Of a DNA stretch of 64,000 nucleotides, positions 17,275 to 25,103 are shown piece after piece; the stretch's first letter is position 1, and each line of letters opens with the position of its first letter. Below the pieces are notes generated by a model. It ran no database searches and had not been told where the DNA came from. It was given only the letters and a program-made list of their open reading frames with translations. The position numbers and the translations under genes were made by a program. Origin of the DNA: Clostridia bacterium (GTDB lineage: Bacteria > Bacillota > Clostridia > Christensenellales > CAG-138); assembly GCA_017541305.1 (NCBI GenBank), contig JAFXZJ010000020.1, forward strand, positions 1-64,000. The letters are read 5' to 3'.

Positions 17275-17484
17275 ATGAAAAACTTCATGCGCGAGCTCAA
17301 GGCGTGCAGGCATTCGCTGCCCGAAATGAACGCCGAATACGAACGCCTTTTCGGCGGCTATGCAGAGAATTTTGCAAGATTGCCCCTGACAAAGGGATCG
17401 GAAATACTCGAAAAATGTCACGCCGAACGCGACCCCGCCGCCGCGCCCGACCTGCCTCAGCGAGTCATACGCAGGGAGGATTGA
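17275..17484 (+). CDS. Small hypothetical protein
   Basis: A 69-residue product from the ATG at 17275, which has only a weak Shine-Dalgarno sequence. The frame is open upstream through 17221 (L-I-P-L-P-K-G-V-S-G-L-F), directly after the stop of the preceding gene. The true start may therefore be a CTG or another codon there, with about 18 more residues. The sequence is mixed helical (N-F-M-R-E-L-K-A-C-R) with no known family. A strong terminator follows 27 bp later, so the two small genes form one short transcript. Confidence 0.55.
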   Translation: MKNFMRELKACRHSLPEMNAEYERLFGGYAENFARLPLTKGSEILEKCHAERDPAAAPDLPQRVIRRED

Positions 17485-17510
17485 TCCCCCCCTAAGTTCG
17501 ATCTGTATCG

Positions 17511-17543
17511 AAAAGCCCCCGGAGCGAATCCCGGGGGCTTTTG
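17511..17543 (+). terminator. Intrinsic terminator
   Basis: AAAAGCCCCCGG and CCGGGGGCTTTT arms around a short loop. It closes the small-protein transcript and may also serve the other strand. Confidence 0.85.
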
Positions 17544-17670
17544 CAATGCGCGTGCGTTTATATCAGTCAAGATACCCTCCCCTTGCGCGGACGTTAAAGC
17601 GTTTTTCGAGCTGATGGAGATGAGATTGTTGGGGCGACAGTGCATTATCACCCGTTTTGCCGATCGGCTT

Positions 17671-20085
17671 TCATTCCCCGTTCAGCTTCTTTGCCAGGCG
17701 AATAACGCGCGAGGCGTTTATCATAAGCCGGCGGACGGTGAGAGCGCCGTCCTTGATCCCCGCCCGCATCGCCTTGAGATCCGCCTTGCCTCCCGGCATG
17801 ACCAGGTCGCCTCCCGCGGCGGCGATCAGCGCGGCGTTCGGCGCGCGGTATTTGTTCTTTCCCGCATTGAGCATAGCGACTATCCAGTCGGTCATCACGA
17901 CTCCGTCAAAGCCGAATTCGCACCGCAGCACGTCTTCGATAAGATCCCTCCGCTCGGAGGTGTGCACGCCGTTTATGAGGTTATACGACGTCATTATCGC
18001 ATGCGGCGCTCCCTCGCGCACGGCGATCTCGAAGCCCTTGAGGTAGATCTCGCGAAGCGCGCGCTCGGATACGGCGCTGTTGGAGCCATAACGGTTGGTC
18101 TCCTGATTGTTGGCGGCAAAATGCTTGAGCGTCACGCCGCATCCGGGATGCTTCTGCACGCCCCGTGTGACGGCGGCGGCTATCTTGCCGGATATAAGCG
18201 GGTCCTCGGAATAGTATTCGAAATTCCTTCCGCAGCGTATATCCCTGTGGATATTGAGCGCAGGCGCAAGCCACAGATGCACGCCGAAGCGCTCCATCTC
18301 GTCGCCCACGATATCGCCGCAGCTTTCGGCAAGGCGCAGGTTCCAGCTCTGCGCGAGCGCGGAGCCTATGGGTATCGCTGTGCAGTTCTGCTCGAAAATC
18401 TCGCCCTTGGGCTTGCCGCCGCCCTTCATGAGCCTAATTATAAACGCCGCAGGCGCGGGCATCAGCTCGAGCATACTGTCGGGCATGCCGCCGTCAACGC
18501 CGTGCACGCCCTTTTTATCGCGAAAGTACCGTCGGCTCAGCCGCAGTCCCGCGGGGCCGTCGGCCATAATGAGCTGCGGGACGCCCCTGTCCTTAAAGCG
18601 GCCCGTCGTCTCCCCCGCGGCTCCCGCCACGGATCGGCCCGCGTCGCCTATCACGCTGCCTGCGCCCCTTTGCCTGAACGCGCCTATGTTTACATAACAA
18701 AGCTCCTCTTCGCTCAAGGTGCGCGCAATGGGATCGATCTCGTCGGACCTTTCATATTCGACCGTCTCGGTCTCAAAGTCGGCCGCGCTTATGCGTATTA
18801 CCGGTAACCCCTCCGGCACGGCTTCCGTCACTGCCGCGGGATACCAATCGTTAAAATCGGGCTTGCCGAAGCAGTTTTTGACCTTTTTGATAATCGCTTC
18901 CCCGTCAAGTCTTATCACGCAGCAGGGCGCGGTATCGGCGCTGGAATCGCCCATCATGAGCACGTGATCCCCCGTCTCGAGTATCCATGCCGCGCGCTCG
19001 GTATCGAACGAGGCCATATCGCGCAAGTCAAAGCGCAGCTCAAGCTCCTGCTCCGCGCCGGGCGCAAGCTCTTCGGTCTTGTCAAACGCGCAGAGCACCT
19101 TTGGGGGCTTGCCGAGCCTGCCCGCGGGCTGAGACACGTAGAGCTGTACTACCTCGCTGCCGTTTCGCGCGCCGGTGTTTTTCACCGATACGCGCACGCT
19201 CACCGTGTTTTCCTTTACGGCGGTCCCGACGGCGCGAAGCGAGAAATCCGTATAACTCAGGCCGTATCCGAACGGGAACAGCGGCTTGATCCCAAGGCTT
19301 TCGAACGCGCGCCAGCCCACGTAAACGCCCTCGTTATAACGCGTATCGAAGCGGCCGCCGAATTCGCCGATCTGCGGCCTCGCCTCCCATGCGCTCCAGG
19401 TGGAAGCGAGCTTGCCCGAAGGTGTGCTTTTGCCGAGTATGATATCGGCAAGCACGCTGCCCGTTTCGCACCCGAGCTGGCTGAGAAGCAGTATGTTACC
19501 TATATTTATGATCGGAGAAAGATCCACAGGCCCGCCCACGTTCAGCACGAGGAGGAATTTATCGAAGCTCCCTTCCAGAGCCTTTATGTCGCGTATTTCG
19601 GTTTCCGTAAGCAGTATGTCGCCGGGCACGGGCTTTCGGTCGGAGCCCTCGCCGGATATGCGCGAGAGCACGTACACGGCCGCCTCGCCCTCCGCGCCGA
19701 GGGGCAGCTCGTATTCGGGCTCGGGCATCACGGCGCCCATGCTTTCGATTATGGCTAACGTGCCGTGCTTCAGCGCCGAGCGCTTGAGCGAGCGGACGAA
19801 GCTTTTCTTCGCCTTATCGCGGATCGTATCATAGCCGTCCAACCAGCTTCCGGTGGTGATTTCGAAACCGGCTAAAGCAAGCCCATCCTCAGCGGTGACG
19901 AACGTGCGGGAATTGACCTCGCCCGAGCCGGTGCCCCCCTTTACCGTGCGGCGCGCCCCGCTTCCGTAAAGCGCAAGCCTGCAAGGCGCTTTCAAAGGAA
20001 AGCTCCCGTCGGACTTTAAAAGCACCGCGCATTCGGCTCCCAGCCTTCTCATCAGTTCGTTATGCTCCTTTTCGTAAGCGTTCAT
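17671..20085 (-). CDS. Family 3 glycoside hydrolase with reversed domain order
   Basis: An 804-residue GH3 beta-glycosidase, probably beta-glucosidase. The domains are swapped relative to most GH3 enzymes. The C-terminal-type (alpha/beta)6 sandwich comes first (about 15-290), then a fibronectin III-like domain (P-F-G-Y-G-L-S-Y-T-D-F, about 315-400). The TIM-barrel catalytic domain is last (about 480-804). The barrel has K-H-F-A-A-N-N-Q-E, the S-E-R-A-L-R-E-I-Y-L helix and the nucleophile Asp733 in V-V-M-T-D-W. No signal peptide is seen, so it is cytoplasmic and likely cleaves imported oligosaccharides. The ATG at 20085 has GGGAG at 8 bp; the longer in-frame extension upstream is not protein-like. 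Confidence 0.93.
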   Translation of the reverse strand: MNAYEKEHNELMRRLGAECAVLLKSDGSFPLKAPCRLALYGSGARRTVKGGTGSGEVNSRTFVTAEDGLALAGFEITTGSWLDGYDTIRDKAKKSFVRSLKRSALKHGTLAIIESMGAVMPEPEYELPLGAEGEAAVYVLSRISGEGSDRKPVPGDILLTETEIRDIKALEGSFDKFLLVLNVGGPVDLSPIINIGNILLLSQLGCETGSVLADIILGKSTPSGKLASTWSAWEARPQIGEFGGRFDTRYNEGVYVGWRAFESLGIKPLFPFGYGLSYTDFSLRAVGTAVKENTVSVRVSVKNTGARNGSEVVQLYVSQPAGRLGKPPKVLCAFDKTEELAPGAEQELELRFDLRDMASFDTERAAWILETGDHVLMMGDSSADTAPCCVIRLDGEAIIKKVKNCFGKPDFNDWYPAAVTEAVPEGLPVIRISAADFETETVEYERSDEIDPIARTLSEEELCYVNIGAFRQRGAGSVIGDAGRSVAGAAGETTGRFKDRGVPQLIMADGPAGLRLSRRYFRDKKGVHGVDGGMPDSMLELMPAPAAFIIRLMKGGGKPKGEIFEQNCTAIPIGSALAQSWNLRLAESCGDIVGDEMERFGVHLWLAPALNIHRDIRCGRNFEYYSEDPLISGKIAAAVTRGVQKHPGCGVTLKHFAANNQETNRYGSNSAVSERALREIYLKGFEIAVREGAPHAIMTSYNLINGVHTSERRDLIEDVLRCEFGFDGVVMTDWIVAMLNAGKNKYRAPNAALIAAAGGDLVMPGGKADLKAMRAGIKDGALTVRRLMINASRVIRLAKKLNGE

Positions 20086-20184
20086 TCGTCCGCTCCCTTT
20101 CGCCGATTTTGTGTCAAAAGAATACACCGCGGCAGCGGGAATGTCAAGCCCGCCGCCGTGCCCGATCACGAAAGGATACATAAT

Positions 20185-20355
20185 CTTCATCCGCATAAGC
20201 TGCGGCACACTTTCGCGAGCATAGCTATTACAAACGGAGCTGACGTAGCAAGCGTCTCCGAAACACTCGGACATTCCGATAAAGCAGTTACCCTGAGAAT
20301 GTACACACATGCGAATGAAGAGTCAAAAAGAAAGGTCAGCAACCTTGTTGAATAG
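20185..20355 (+). pseudogene. C-terminal remnant of a tyrosine recombinase/integrase
   Basis: About 56 codons encode the end of a phage-type integrase: H-P-H-K-L-R-H-T-F-A-S, then L-G-H-S, then the nucleophile-bearing M-Y-T-H. The catalytic Arg, two His and Tyr are all there, but the rest of the gene is missing. Upstream the frame runs into sequence next to the GH3 gene without any integrase features. It is more AT-rich than the neighbours. A tRNA-Thr gene lies 150 bp away, the usual place for integrase-mediated insertion, so this is likely the stump of a lost element. Confidence 0.8.
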
Positions 20356-20379
20356 CTCCTAAAATAGGTAAATTCGTGC

Positions 20380-20410
20380 AAAAAAGCAGGTCGAAAGGCC
20401 TGCTTTTTTT
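20380..20410 (+). terminator. Intrinsic terminator after the integrase remnant
   Basis: AAAAAAGCAGG and CCTGCTTTTTTT arms with an 8-nt loop, 25 bp after the integrase stop. Confidence 0.8.
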
Positions 20411-20457
20411 GCCCCGTTTGGGTTTTGGTTTGGGTTTTGGAGGTCTCTGACAAAACA

Positions 20458-20500
20458 CAAAAAAAGAGCAACCCCGAAAAACCTAAAGTTTTCCGGGGTT
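20458..20500 (-). terminator. Intrinsic terminator of tRNA-Thr
   Basis: AACCCCG and CGGGGTT arms (20470-20500) followed on the minus strand by a run of T. It starts 5 bp after the tRNA 3' end. Confidence 0.8.
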
Positions 20501-20504
20501 TTTG

Positions 20505-20580
20505 TGGAGCTGGTGAGCAGATTCGGACTGCCTACCTCTTCATTACCAATGAAGTGCTCTACCTACTGAGCTACACCAGC
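20505..20580 (-). tRNA. tRNA-Thr (anticodon GGT), CCA encoded
   Basis: A complete 76-nt cloverleaf on the minus strand. The acceptor arms GCTGGTG/CACCAGC pair fully, with discriminator T and an encoded CCA. The anticodon arm is CTTCA-TTGGTAA-TGAAG, giving anticodon GGT for ACC and ACT codons. The T arm has a TCCGAAT loop, where canonical tRNAs have TTC. It has its own promoter and terminator and is the only tRNA found in the window. Confidence 0.95.
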
Positions 20581-20602
20581 GTGTCGTTTCGCGACGAATG
20601 AT

Positions 20603-20631
20603 ATTATAACCGCTTCGCTAAAAGAATGCAA
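20603..20631 (-). promoter_or_regulatory. Promoter of tRNA-Thr
   Basis: On the minus strand TTGCAT (20631-20626) and TATAAT (20608-20603) are 17 bp apart, about 22 bp before the tRNA 5' end. Confidence 0.75.
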
Positions 20632-20719
20632 GCCCTTTTTTTGATTTTGAGCAATATATTTATGAGACGTAAACCGGGGACGATCATTTGCTTTCGTCAA
20701 ATATTTTCCAAAAAGGTTA

Positions 20720-20748
20720 TTGCAAAAACAAGCAGTATGTTGTAAAAT
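20720..20748 (+). promoter_or_regulatory. Putative promoter of the Cys-rich DUF1292 gene
   Basis: TTGCAA at 20720-20725 and TAAAAT at 20743-20748, 17 bp apart, 31 bp before the ATG. Confidence 0.6.
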
Positions 20749-20779
20749 CTCTGTGATTCTATGAAAGGAGATCATCACC

Positions 20780-21142
20780 ATGGACGAAGAAAGAGATTTT
20801 GTCGTATTCACCGATGACGACGGCAACGAGTTCGAGCTTGACGTTATCGCGTACTTCGATCACAAGGGCAATGAATATGCCATACTTGCCGACTGCAGCT
20901 GCGGCTGCGACTGTGAGAGCTGTGAGGACGAATGCGAGGAGGAAGGCCTCTATATCATGCGCATCGTCACCAGCGACGACGGTCAGACCGAAGAATTCGT
21001 TCCCCCCGCGGACGAGGATATGGACGAGCTTGTCGCCGTTGCCGAGGAGCTTCTTGCGCAGGATTCCTGCGATTGCGGATGTGAGGACGGCGAGTGCGAT
21101 TGCGGCGAGCATCACTGCGATTGCGGCTGCGAGGATAAATAA
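20780..21142 (+). CDS. DUF1292-family protein with Cys-rich insert and tail
   Basis: A 120-residue very acidic protein. Residues 5-35 and 52-72 form the DUF1292 pattern (F-T-D-D-D-G-N-E-F-E, then E-Y-A-I-L, then G-L-Y-I-M-R-I). DUF1292 is a small domain common in Firmicutes with no known function. Between the two halves sits C-S-C-G-C-D-C-E-S-C-E-D-E-C. The tail carries C-D-C-G-C-E-D-G-E-C-D-C-G-E-H-H-C-D-C-G-C. That makes 15 Cys and two His, looking like metal ligands. The ATG follows a GAAAGGAGAT site. Confidence 0.85.
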   Translation: MDEERDFVVFTDDDGNEFELDVIAYFDHKGNEYAILADCSCGCDCESCEDECEEEGLYIMRIVTSDDGQTEEFVPPADEDMDELVAVAEELLAQDSCDCGCEDGECDCGEHHCDCGCEDK

Positions 21143-21161
21143 TCCCCTTTTTTGACAGATG

Positions 21162-21192
21162 CGGCGCTTCCGAAACGGAGCGCCGTTTTTTT
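21162..21192 (+). terminator. Intrinsic terminator
   Basis: CGGCGCT and AGCGCCG arms with T-run, 20 bp after the DUF1292 gene. Confidence 0.85.
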
Positions 21193-21320
21193 CGGCATCT
21201 CTTTATCGGGGCCCCGCAAGCGGCGCCGATCGCCTGAGGCGGCTTCCCGAAAAAGGCTTATCGGCCGGCAGAAGATTTCGGCCTGCGCATCGGCAGCGGC
21301 TTCATTTACACAATATTTAG

Positions 21321-21349
21321 TTGACAAGGCGGGACTTTTTCAATATAAT
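21321..21349 (+). promoter_or_regulatory. Promoter of the topoisomerase B gene
   Basis: Consensus TTGACA at 21321-21326 and TATAAT at 21344-21349 with a 17-bp spacer, 46 bp before the ATG. Confidence 0.8.
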
Positions 21350-21395
21350 GTATTTGTAGCATTTTGCGCATGAATCGATAAAAGGAAAGAACTGC

Positions 21396-23351
21396 ATGAA
21401 TCACGAATATACGGTAAGCGATATAAAGGTTATGGAAGGGCTCGAGGCGGTCAGGGTGCGCCCGGGCATGTATATAGGCTCGACCGGCTCGAGAGGTCTG
21501 CACCACCTTCTGTGGGAGATCGTGGACAACTCCGTGGACGAGGCGGCGAACGGCTATGCCGACACCGTCGCGGTTACTTTGGAGCGCGACGGCTCGGTCA
21601 CGGTCGAGGACAACGGCCGCGGCATACCCGTGGGCATACACGAAAAGCTGGGAGTTTCCGGCGTTGAGGTTGTTTTCACTCAGCTTCACGCCGGCGGCAA
21701 ATTCGGCAACGACAGCTACTCCTATTCGGGCGGTCTGCACGGCGTGGGCGCTTCGGTCGTCAACGCGCTTTCCGAATGGGTCAAGGTGGAGGTCGCAACC
21801 GCGGGCAGGCTGTATCAGATGAGCTTTAAAAGCTATGAGGATAAGGACGGCATGCACTCGGGCATTCCCGAGGGGCCGCTGACCGAGGTCGGCCGCACGC
21901 GACGCCAGGGCACCAAGGTGACATTTATGCCCGACGCGAGGGTTTTTGAAACGGTCGAGATGAATTTCGAGATAATCTCGCGCCGCCTGCGCGAGCTTGC
22001 CTATCTCAACAAGAGCGTGCGATTTAAGCTGACCGACCTGCGCGAGCGCGGCAACGCCAAGGAGCGCGAATACTATTTTGAAGGCGGCATTTGCGATTTC
22101 GTGAAGTATCTGAACGGCGACAAGGTGCCCCTCTATGACGAGCCGATCTATATCTCGGGCAGGAAGGACAATATCATTGTCGAGATCGCCATGCAGCACT
22201 CCGACGGCTATTCCGAGAACGTGTTCTCATACGTCAACAACATCCCCACCACCGAGGGCGGCACGCATGAGACGGGTTTTCGCTCGGCGCTGACCAAGGT
22301 GATGAACGATTACTGCCGCAGGATAGGCGTCCTGAAGGACAAGGACGCCTCGCTTTCGGGCGAGGATTTCCGCGAGGGGCTCACGGCGGTGCTTTCACTG
22401 CGCATGCAGAACATACAGTTCGAGGGCCAGACCAAGACCAAGCTGGGCAATACCGAGGCGCGTCCCGCCGTGGAGGCGGTGATGACGGACCGGCTTCCTC
22501 CGATACTTGAGGATCTTAAAAACGCGCAGCTTTCCGCGATGATCGCCGACAAGGCGGTCAAGGCCGCCAAGGCGCGCGAGGCGGCGCGCAGGGCAAAATC
22601 CATGGCAAGGGAGAAATCCAAGCTGGAAAACGCTCCTCTCGTGGGCAAGCTGTCAAGCTGTACCGGGCGCGATCCCAAGCTCAACGAGCTGTTCATAGTC
22701 GAGGGCGATTCCGCCGGCGGTTCCGCAAAGCAGGGGCGCGACAGGCGTTTTCAGGCCATACTGCCTCTTCGAGGCAAGGTGCTCAACGTCGAAAAGAAGC
22801 GCATAGAGCAGGTGCTTGAAAACGAGGAGCTGCGCAGCCTTATCACCGCTCTTGGCACGGGTATAGGCGAGGATTTCAATATCGACAACTTAAAATACGA
22901 TAAGGTCGTCATACTCTCGGACGCGGATCAGGACGGCGGGCACATACGCGCCCTGCTGCTCACCTTCTTCTATCGCTACACCAAGGGGCTCATCACCGAC
23001 GGGCACGTTTATATCGGCCAGCCCCCGCTTTACAAGGTGCAGAAGGGCGATCAGGCTATCTATTGTCAGGATGACAAGGAATTGGAACGCGTCACAAAGG
23101 GCATGCGCGGATACACGCTGCAGCGCTATAAGGGGCTTGGCGAAATGAACCCCGAACAGCTTTGGGAGACCACGATGGACCCCAAGAACCGCACCATGGT
23201 AAAGGTCAATATCGAGGACGCCGCAACGGTCGAGCACCTTGTCACGTTGCTGATGGGCGATAAGGTCGCTCCGCGCAAGGAATACATCTCGGAATTCGCC
23301 GACTTCAACAAGCACGATTCGTTCACGAACAAGGCGAAGCTGGACAGCTGA
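21396..23351 (+). CDS. Type IIA DNA topoisomerase subunit B (GyrB/ParE-like)
   Basis: A 651-residue ATPase subunit of gyrase or topoisomerase IV. The GHKL ATP site is complete: E-I-V-D-N-S-V-D-E-A, D-N-G-R-G-I-P-V-G, and the lid G-G-L-H-G-V-G-A-S-V-V-N. The transducer Q-T-K-T-K-L-G-N follows. The TOPRIM domain has E-G-D-S-A-G-G-S-A-K-Q and D-A-D-Q-D-G-G-H-I, and the tail ends with Y-K-G-L-G-E-M-N. Length fits GyrB/ParE without the proteobacterial insert. It is monocistronic. It likely pairs with the A subunit at 2346, although the two genes are not adjacent. Gyrase versus topoisomerase IV cannot be settled here, hence no symbol. Confidence 0.94.
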   Translation: MNHEYTVSDIKVMEGLEAVRVRPGMYIGSTGSRGLHHLLWEIVDNSVDEAANGYADTVAVTLERDGSVTVEDNGRGIPVGIHEKLGVSGVEVVFTQLHAGGKFGNDSYSYSGGLHGVGASVVNALSEWVKVEVATAGRLYQMSFKSYEDKDGMHSGIPEGPLTEVGRTRRQGTKVTFMPDARVFETVEMNFEIISRRLRELAYLNKSVRFKLTDLRERGNAKEREYYFEGGICDFVKYLNGDKVPLYDEPIYISGRKDNIIVEIAMQHSDGYSENVFSYVNNIPTTEGGTHETGFRSALTKVMNDYCRRIGVLKDKDASLSGEDFREGLTAVLSLRMQNIQFEGQTKTKLGNTEARPAVEAVMTDRLPPILEDLKNAQLSAMIADKAVKAAKAREAARRAKSMAREKSKLENAPLVGKLSSCTGRDPKLNELFIVEGDSAGGSAKQGRDRRFQAILPLRGKVLNVEKKRIEQVLENEELRSLITALGTGIGEDFNIDNLKYDKVVILSDADQDGGHIRALLLTFFYRYTKGLITDGHVYIGQPPLYKVQKGDQAIYCQDDKELERVTKGMRGYTLQRYKGLGEMNPEQLWETTMDPKNRTMVKVNIEDAATVEHLVTLLMGDKVAPRKEYISEFADFNKHDSFTNKAKLDS

Positions 23352-23362
23352 GCGTAAAGAAT

Positions 23363-23392
23363 AAAAAGGAAGGGGCGCCCCCTTCCCTTTTT
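23363..23392 (+). terminator. Intrinsic terminator of the topoisomerase B gene
   Basis: AAAAAGGAAGGGG paired with CCCCTTCCCTTTTT, a long near-perfect stem with a T-run. It is a likely bidirectional end for the SSB-like gene on the other strand. Confidence 0.85.
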
Positions 23393-24017
23393 ATGCCCAT
23401 TTTTCCAACGAATTGCAGCTTATTTCATAAGCCGTGCGGCTATCCGTGCCGTTTTCGGTCACCTTCTGATAGCTTCTTGACTGCAGCCTGCCGGATATCC
23501 TGAGCATATCCCCGGGAGCAAGCTCAAACGCAAAGCGCGCGTTTCGCCCCCACGCGATGCAGGGCAAAAGATCACTCTTGCCGAATGAGCGCGGCACGGC
23601 GATCAGCATATCGCATATCTCGCGCGAAAACGGGGTGAGACGGTAGACGGGCGGTTTTACAAGCCTGCCCATGAGCTCCGCCTCGTTGCGGTCCTGCAGA
23701 AAGCTGCGCTCTTCCTCGTCAATTACCGAAAGCCTTCGGGCGAACACCGTTATGACGAGGTGACTGCCGAACGCGTCGCGGCGGTTATAGGTGCGAACCT
23801 GGCCGTCTATTTCGAGCGCCATCCCCTCCCCCATCTCATCAGGCCCGTTCGGCAGGAGCCTTTCGGGCAGCGTCACGGGGATCAGATCCTCCGTGCCGGA
23901 AAGCCTCTTTGCCGCAATTATCATCCTGTACATATCCTCGCCCAGCACGCTGTGATCGAAGCGCGGCGGCTCGCTAACCGATCCCATCAGGTTTATTGCG
24001 TTATATCCTTCTCTCAT
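23391..24017 (-). CDS. SSB-like protein with two OB-fold halves
   Basis: A 208-residue protein that appears to hold two single-strand DNA-binding-type OB folds in tandem. Half one (about 6-100) starts N-A-I-N-L-M-G-S-V-S-E-P-P and ends S-H-L-V-I-T-V-F-A. Half two (about 110-206) starts N-E-A-E-L-M-G-R-L-V-K-P-P and ends A-Y-E-I-S-C-N-S-L. The L-M-G-x-V/L-x-x-P-P opening repeats in both. It lacks the acidic C-terminal tip of canonical SSB, so it is probably not the main replication SSB. The ATG at 24017 follows a GGAGG site. Confidence 0.75.
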   Translation of the reverse strand: MREGYNAINLMGSVSEPPRFDHSVLGEDMYRMIIAAKRLSGTEDLIPVTLPERLLPNGPDEMGEGMALEIDGQVRTYNRRDAFGSHLVITVFARRLSVIDEEERSFLQDRNEAELMGRLVKPPVYRLTPFSREICDMLIAVPRSFGKSDLLPCIAWGRNARFAFELAPGDMLRISGRLQSRSYQKVTENGTDSRTAYEISCNSLEKWA

Positions 24018-24447
24018 GCTTTATCCTCCGATCATGGTATGATTATACTTATGAGGACAAATTCAAAAGTTTACCGTATAACGCGCTATACTAAAATATA
24101 TCGTTTTATTGTTTGACCTTTTTTCTTTTAAAAGCTCACGGTCGGTATCATTTGCGGACCGCGTATATTACGGACTTCCGTTTAGCTTTTCCGGGATGGA
24201 GGAACGCGCCGAACCGATCGTTAAGCCCGCGCTCTTTCGAGCCGATCATCCCCGATGATATTATAAGGGGAGAAGGCCCTGACGAGCGGGTCTCGGAAGC
24301 GCTCGATACATCGGGAACGGAATACGGCGTCAGATAGAACCTTCAAAGCGATCTCGATCAAAACGGCTGAATAATACGGCAGCGCCCCCGGGCATGGCTC
24401 GGAGGCGCCGATTTTATCTTTATTCATTGCGGCATACGCGCATTAGC
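24018..24447. other. 430-bp intergenic region without a supported gene
   Basis: The left end carries the Shine-Dalgarno and a TATAAT (minus strand, 24047-24042) for the SSB-like gene. An ORF at 24113-24337 (+) and one at 24221-24427 (-) have no ribosome-binding site, no domain and no family resemblance. A GC-rich imperfect hairpin at about 24384-24410 is followed by a T-rich stretch on the plus strand and could be a terminator. I see nothing else. Confidence 0.5.
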
Positions 24448-24891
24448 TTATCTTTTTCTTCCCCTCAGGTATGCGTCGGCGTCGAGCAATACCTGCTTGA
24501 GCGTATCGAGCCTCAGCAGCCTGAGCGCCTCGTCCAGCGGTTTCATTATAAGAAGCTTTATCTCGTTCTGCGCGGTGGGCTCCTGATCGTCGGGACATTT
24601 GGCAAGGAAGAATATCACGTTCTTGCGGCCGTTTTTGAAGCGGGGCGAGCGGTAGATCACGCGGCGGCGGAAGCCCGCGTCGAAGAGCGCGTGCACGCCG
24701 GTCTCCTCATAGACCTCTCTGGAGGCGGTTTCGACCTCGGATTCGCCCGGCTCAACGTGACCCTTGGGGAAGCCGAACACAGTCCCCCTTACCAGGATGT
24801 AAAGGGGCTTGCCGTCAACGAGCTTGTAAAGCACCGCGCCGCAGGATTTTTCCGCACCGGGATTCTCGCCTGTATTCAGCTTCTTTTTCAT
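24448..24891 (-). CDS. Nudix hydrolase
   Basis: A 147-residue Nudix enzyme that would hydrolyse a nucleoside diphosphate linked to another group. The Nudix box is intact: G-H-V-E-P-G-E-S-E-V-E-T-A-S-R-E-V-Y-E-E followed by T-G-V. The N-terminal K-S-C-G-A-V-L-Y and F-G-F-P-K-G-H match the bis(5'-nucleosyl)-tetraphosphatase branch, but substrate cannot be read from sequence. A longer in-frame form would overlap the zinc-ribbon gene. The ATG at 24891 has AAGGAGG at 9 bp and is preferred. Confidence 0.9.
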   Translation of the reverse strand: MKKKLNTGENPGAEKSCGAVLYKLVDGKPLYILVRGTVFGFPKGHVEPGESEVETASREVYEETGVHALFDAGFRRRVIYRSPRFKNGRKNVIFFLAKCPDDQEPTAQNEIKLLIMKPLDEALRLLRLDTLKQVLLDADAYLRGRKR

Positions 24892-24892
24892 A

Positions 24893-25099
24893 TCAATCTT
24901 CCTCCTTCTCATGCTTTGCCATGAACATGGCAAGCGCGATCGGATCGTCCTTCAAAGCCTTGAGCTGTTCGCGGCTCATGACCGAGTCGGTACCCAGGCA
25001 GTCCCTGCATCGGTTGAAGCATTCGGGGCATATACAGCCCAGCTTGGAATCATCGGCCTGCACCATATAGGCGCCGCATTCTCTGCACATACAGCGCAT
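24893..25099 (-). CDS. Small zinc-ribbon protein
   Basis: A 68-residue protein with eight cysteines arranged as C-x-C-x2-C (3, 5, 8) and C-x-C-x2-C-x3-C-x2-C (22, 24, 27, 31, 34), enough for two zinc sites. The C-terminal half is a helical, Lys/Asp-rich stretch without Cys. AAGGAG lies 8 bp before the ATG. It sits between a HAD phosphatase and a Nudix enzyme with gaps of 4 and 1 bp, so the three are one transcript. Function is unknown. Confidence 0.75.
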   Translation of the reverse strand: MRCMCRECGAYMVQADDSKLGCICPECFNRCRDCLGTDSVMSREQLKALKDDPIALAMFMAKHEKEED

Positions 25100-25103
25100 G
25101 ACG

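Noticed and set aside
17143..17421. Minus-strand ORF across the two small genes
   Set aside because: It has no ribosome-binding site and no promoter; the plus strand has both a promoter and a terminator.
20086..20310. N-terminal extension of the GH3 gene by about 75 codons
   Set aside because: The ATG at 20085 has a good ribosome-binding site. The extension overlaps the integrase remnant in antisense and is not protein-like.
24113..24337. 74-codon plus-strand ORF in the gap after the SSB-like gene
   Set aside because: No start signal or family resemblance; kept only as a remark on the intergenic region.
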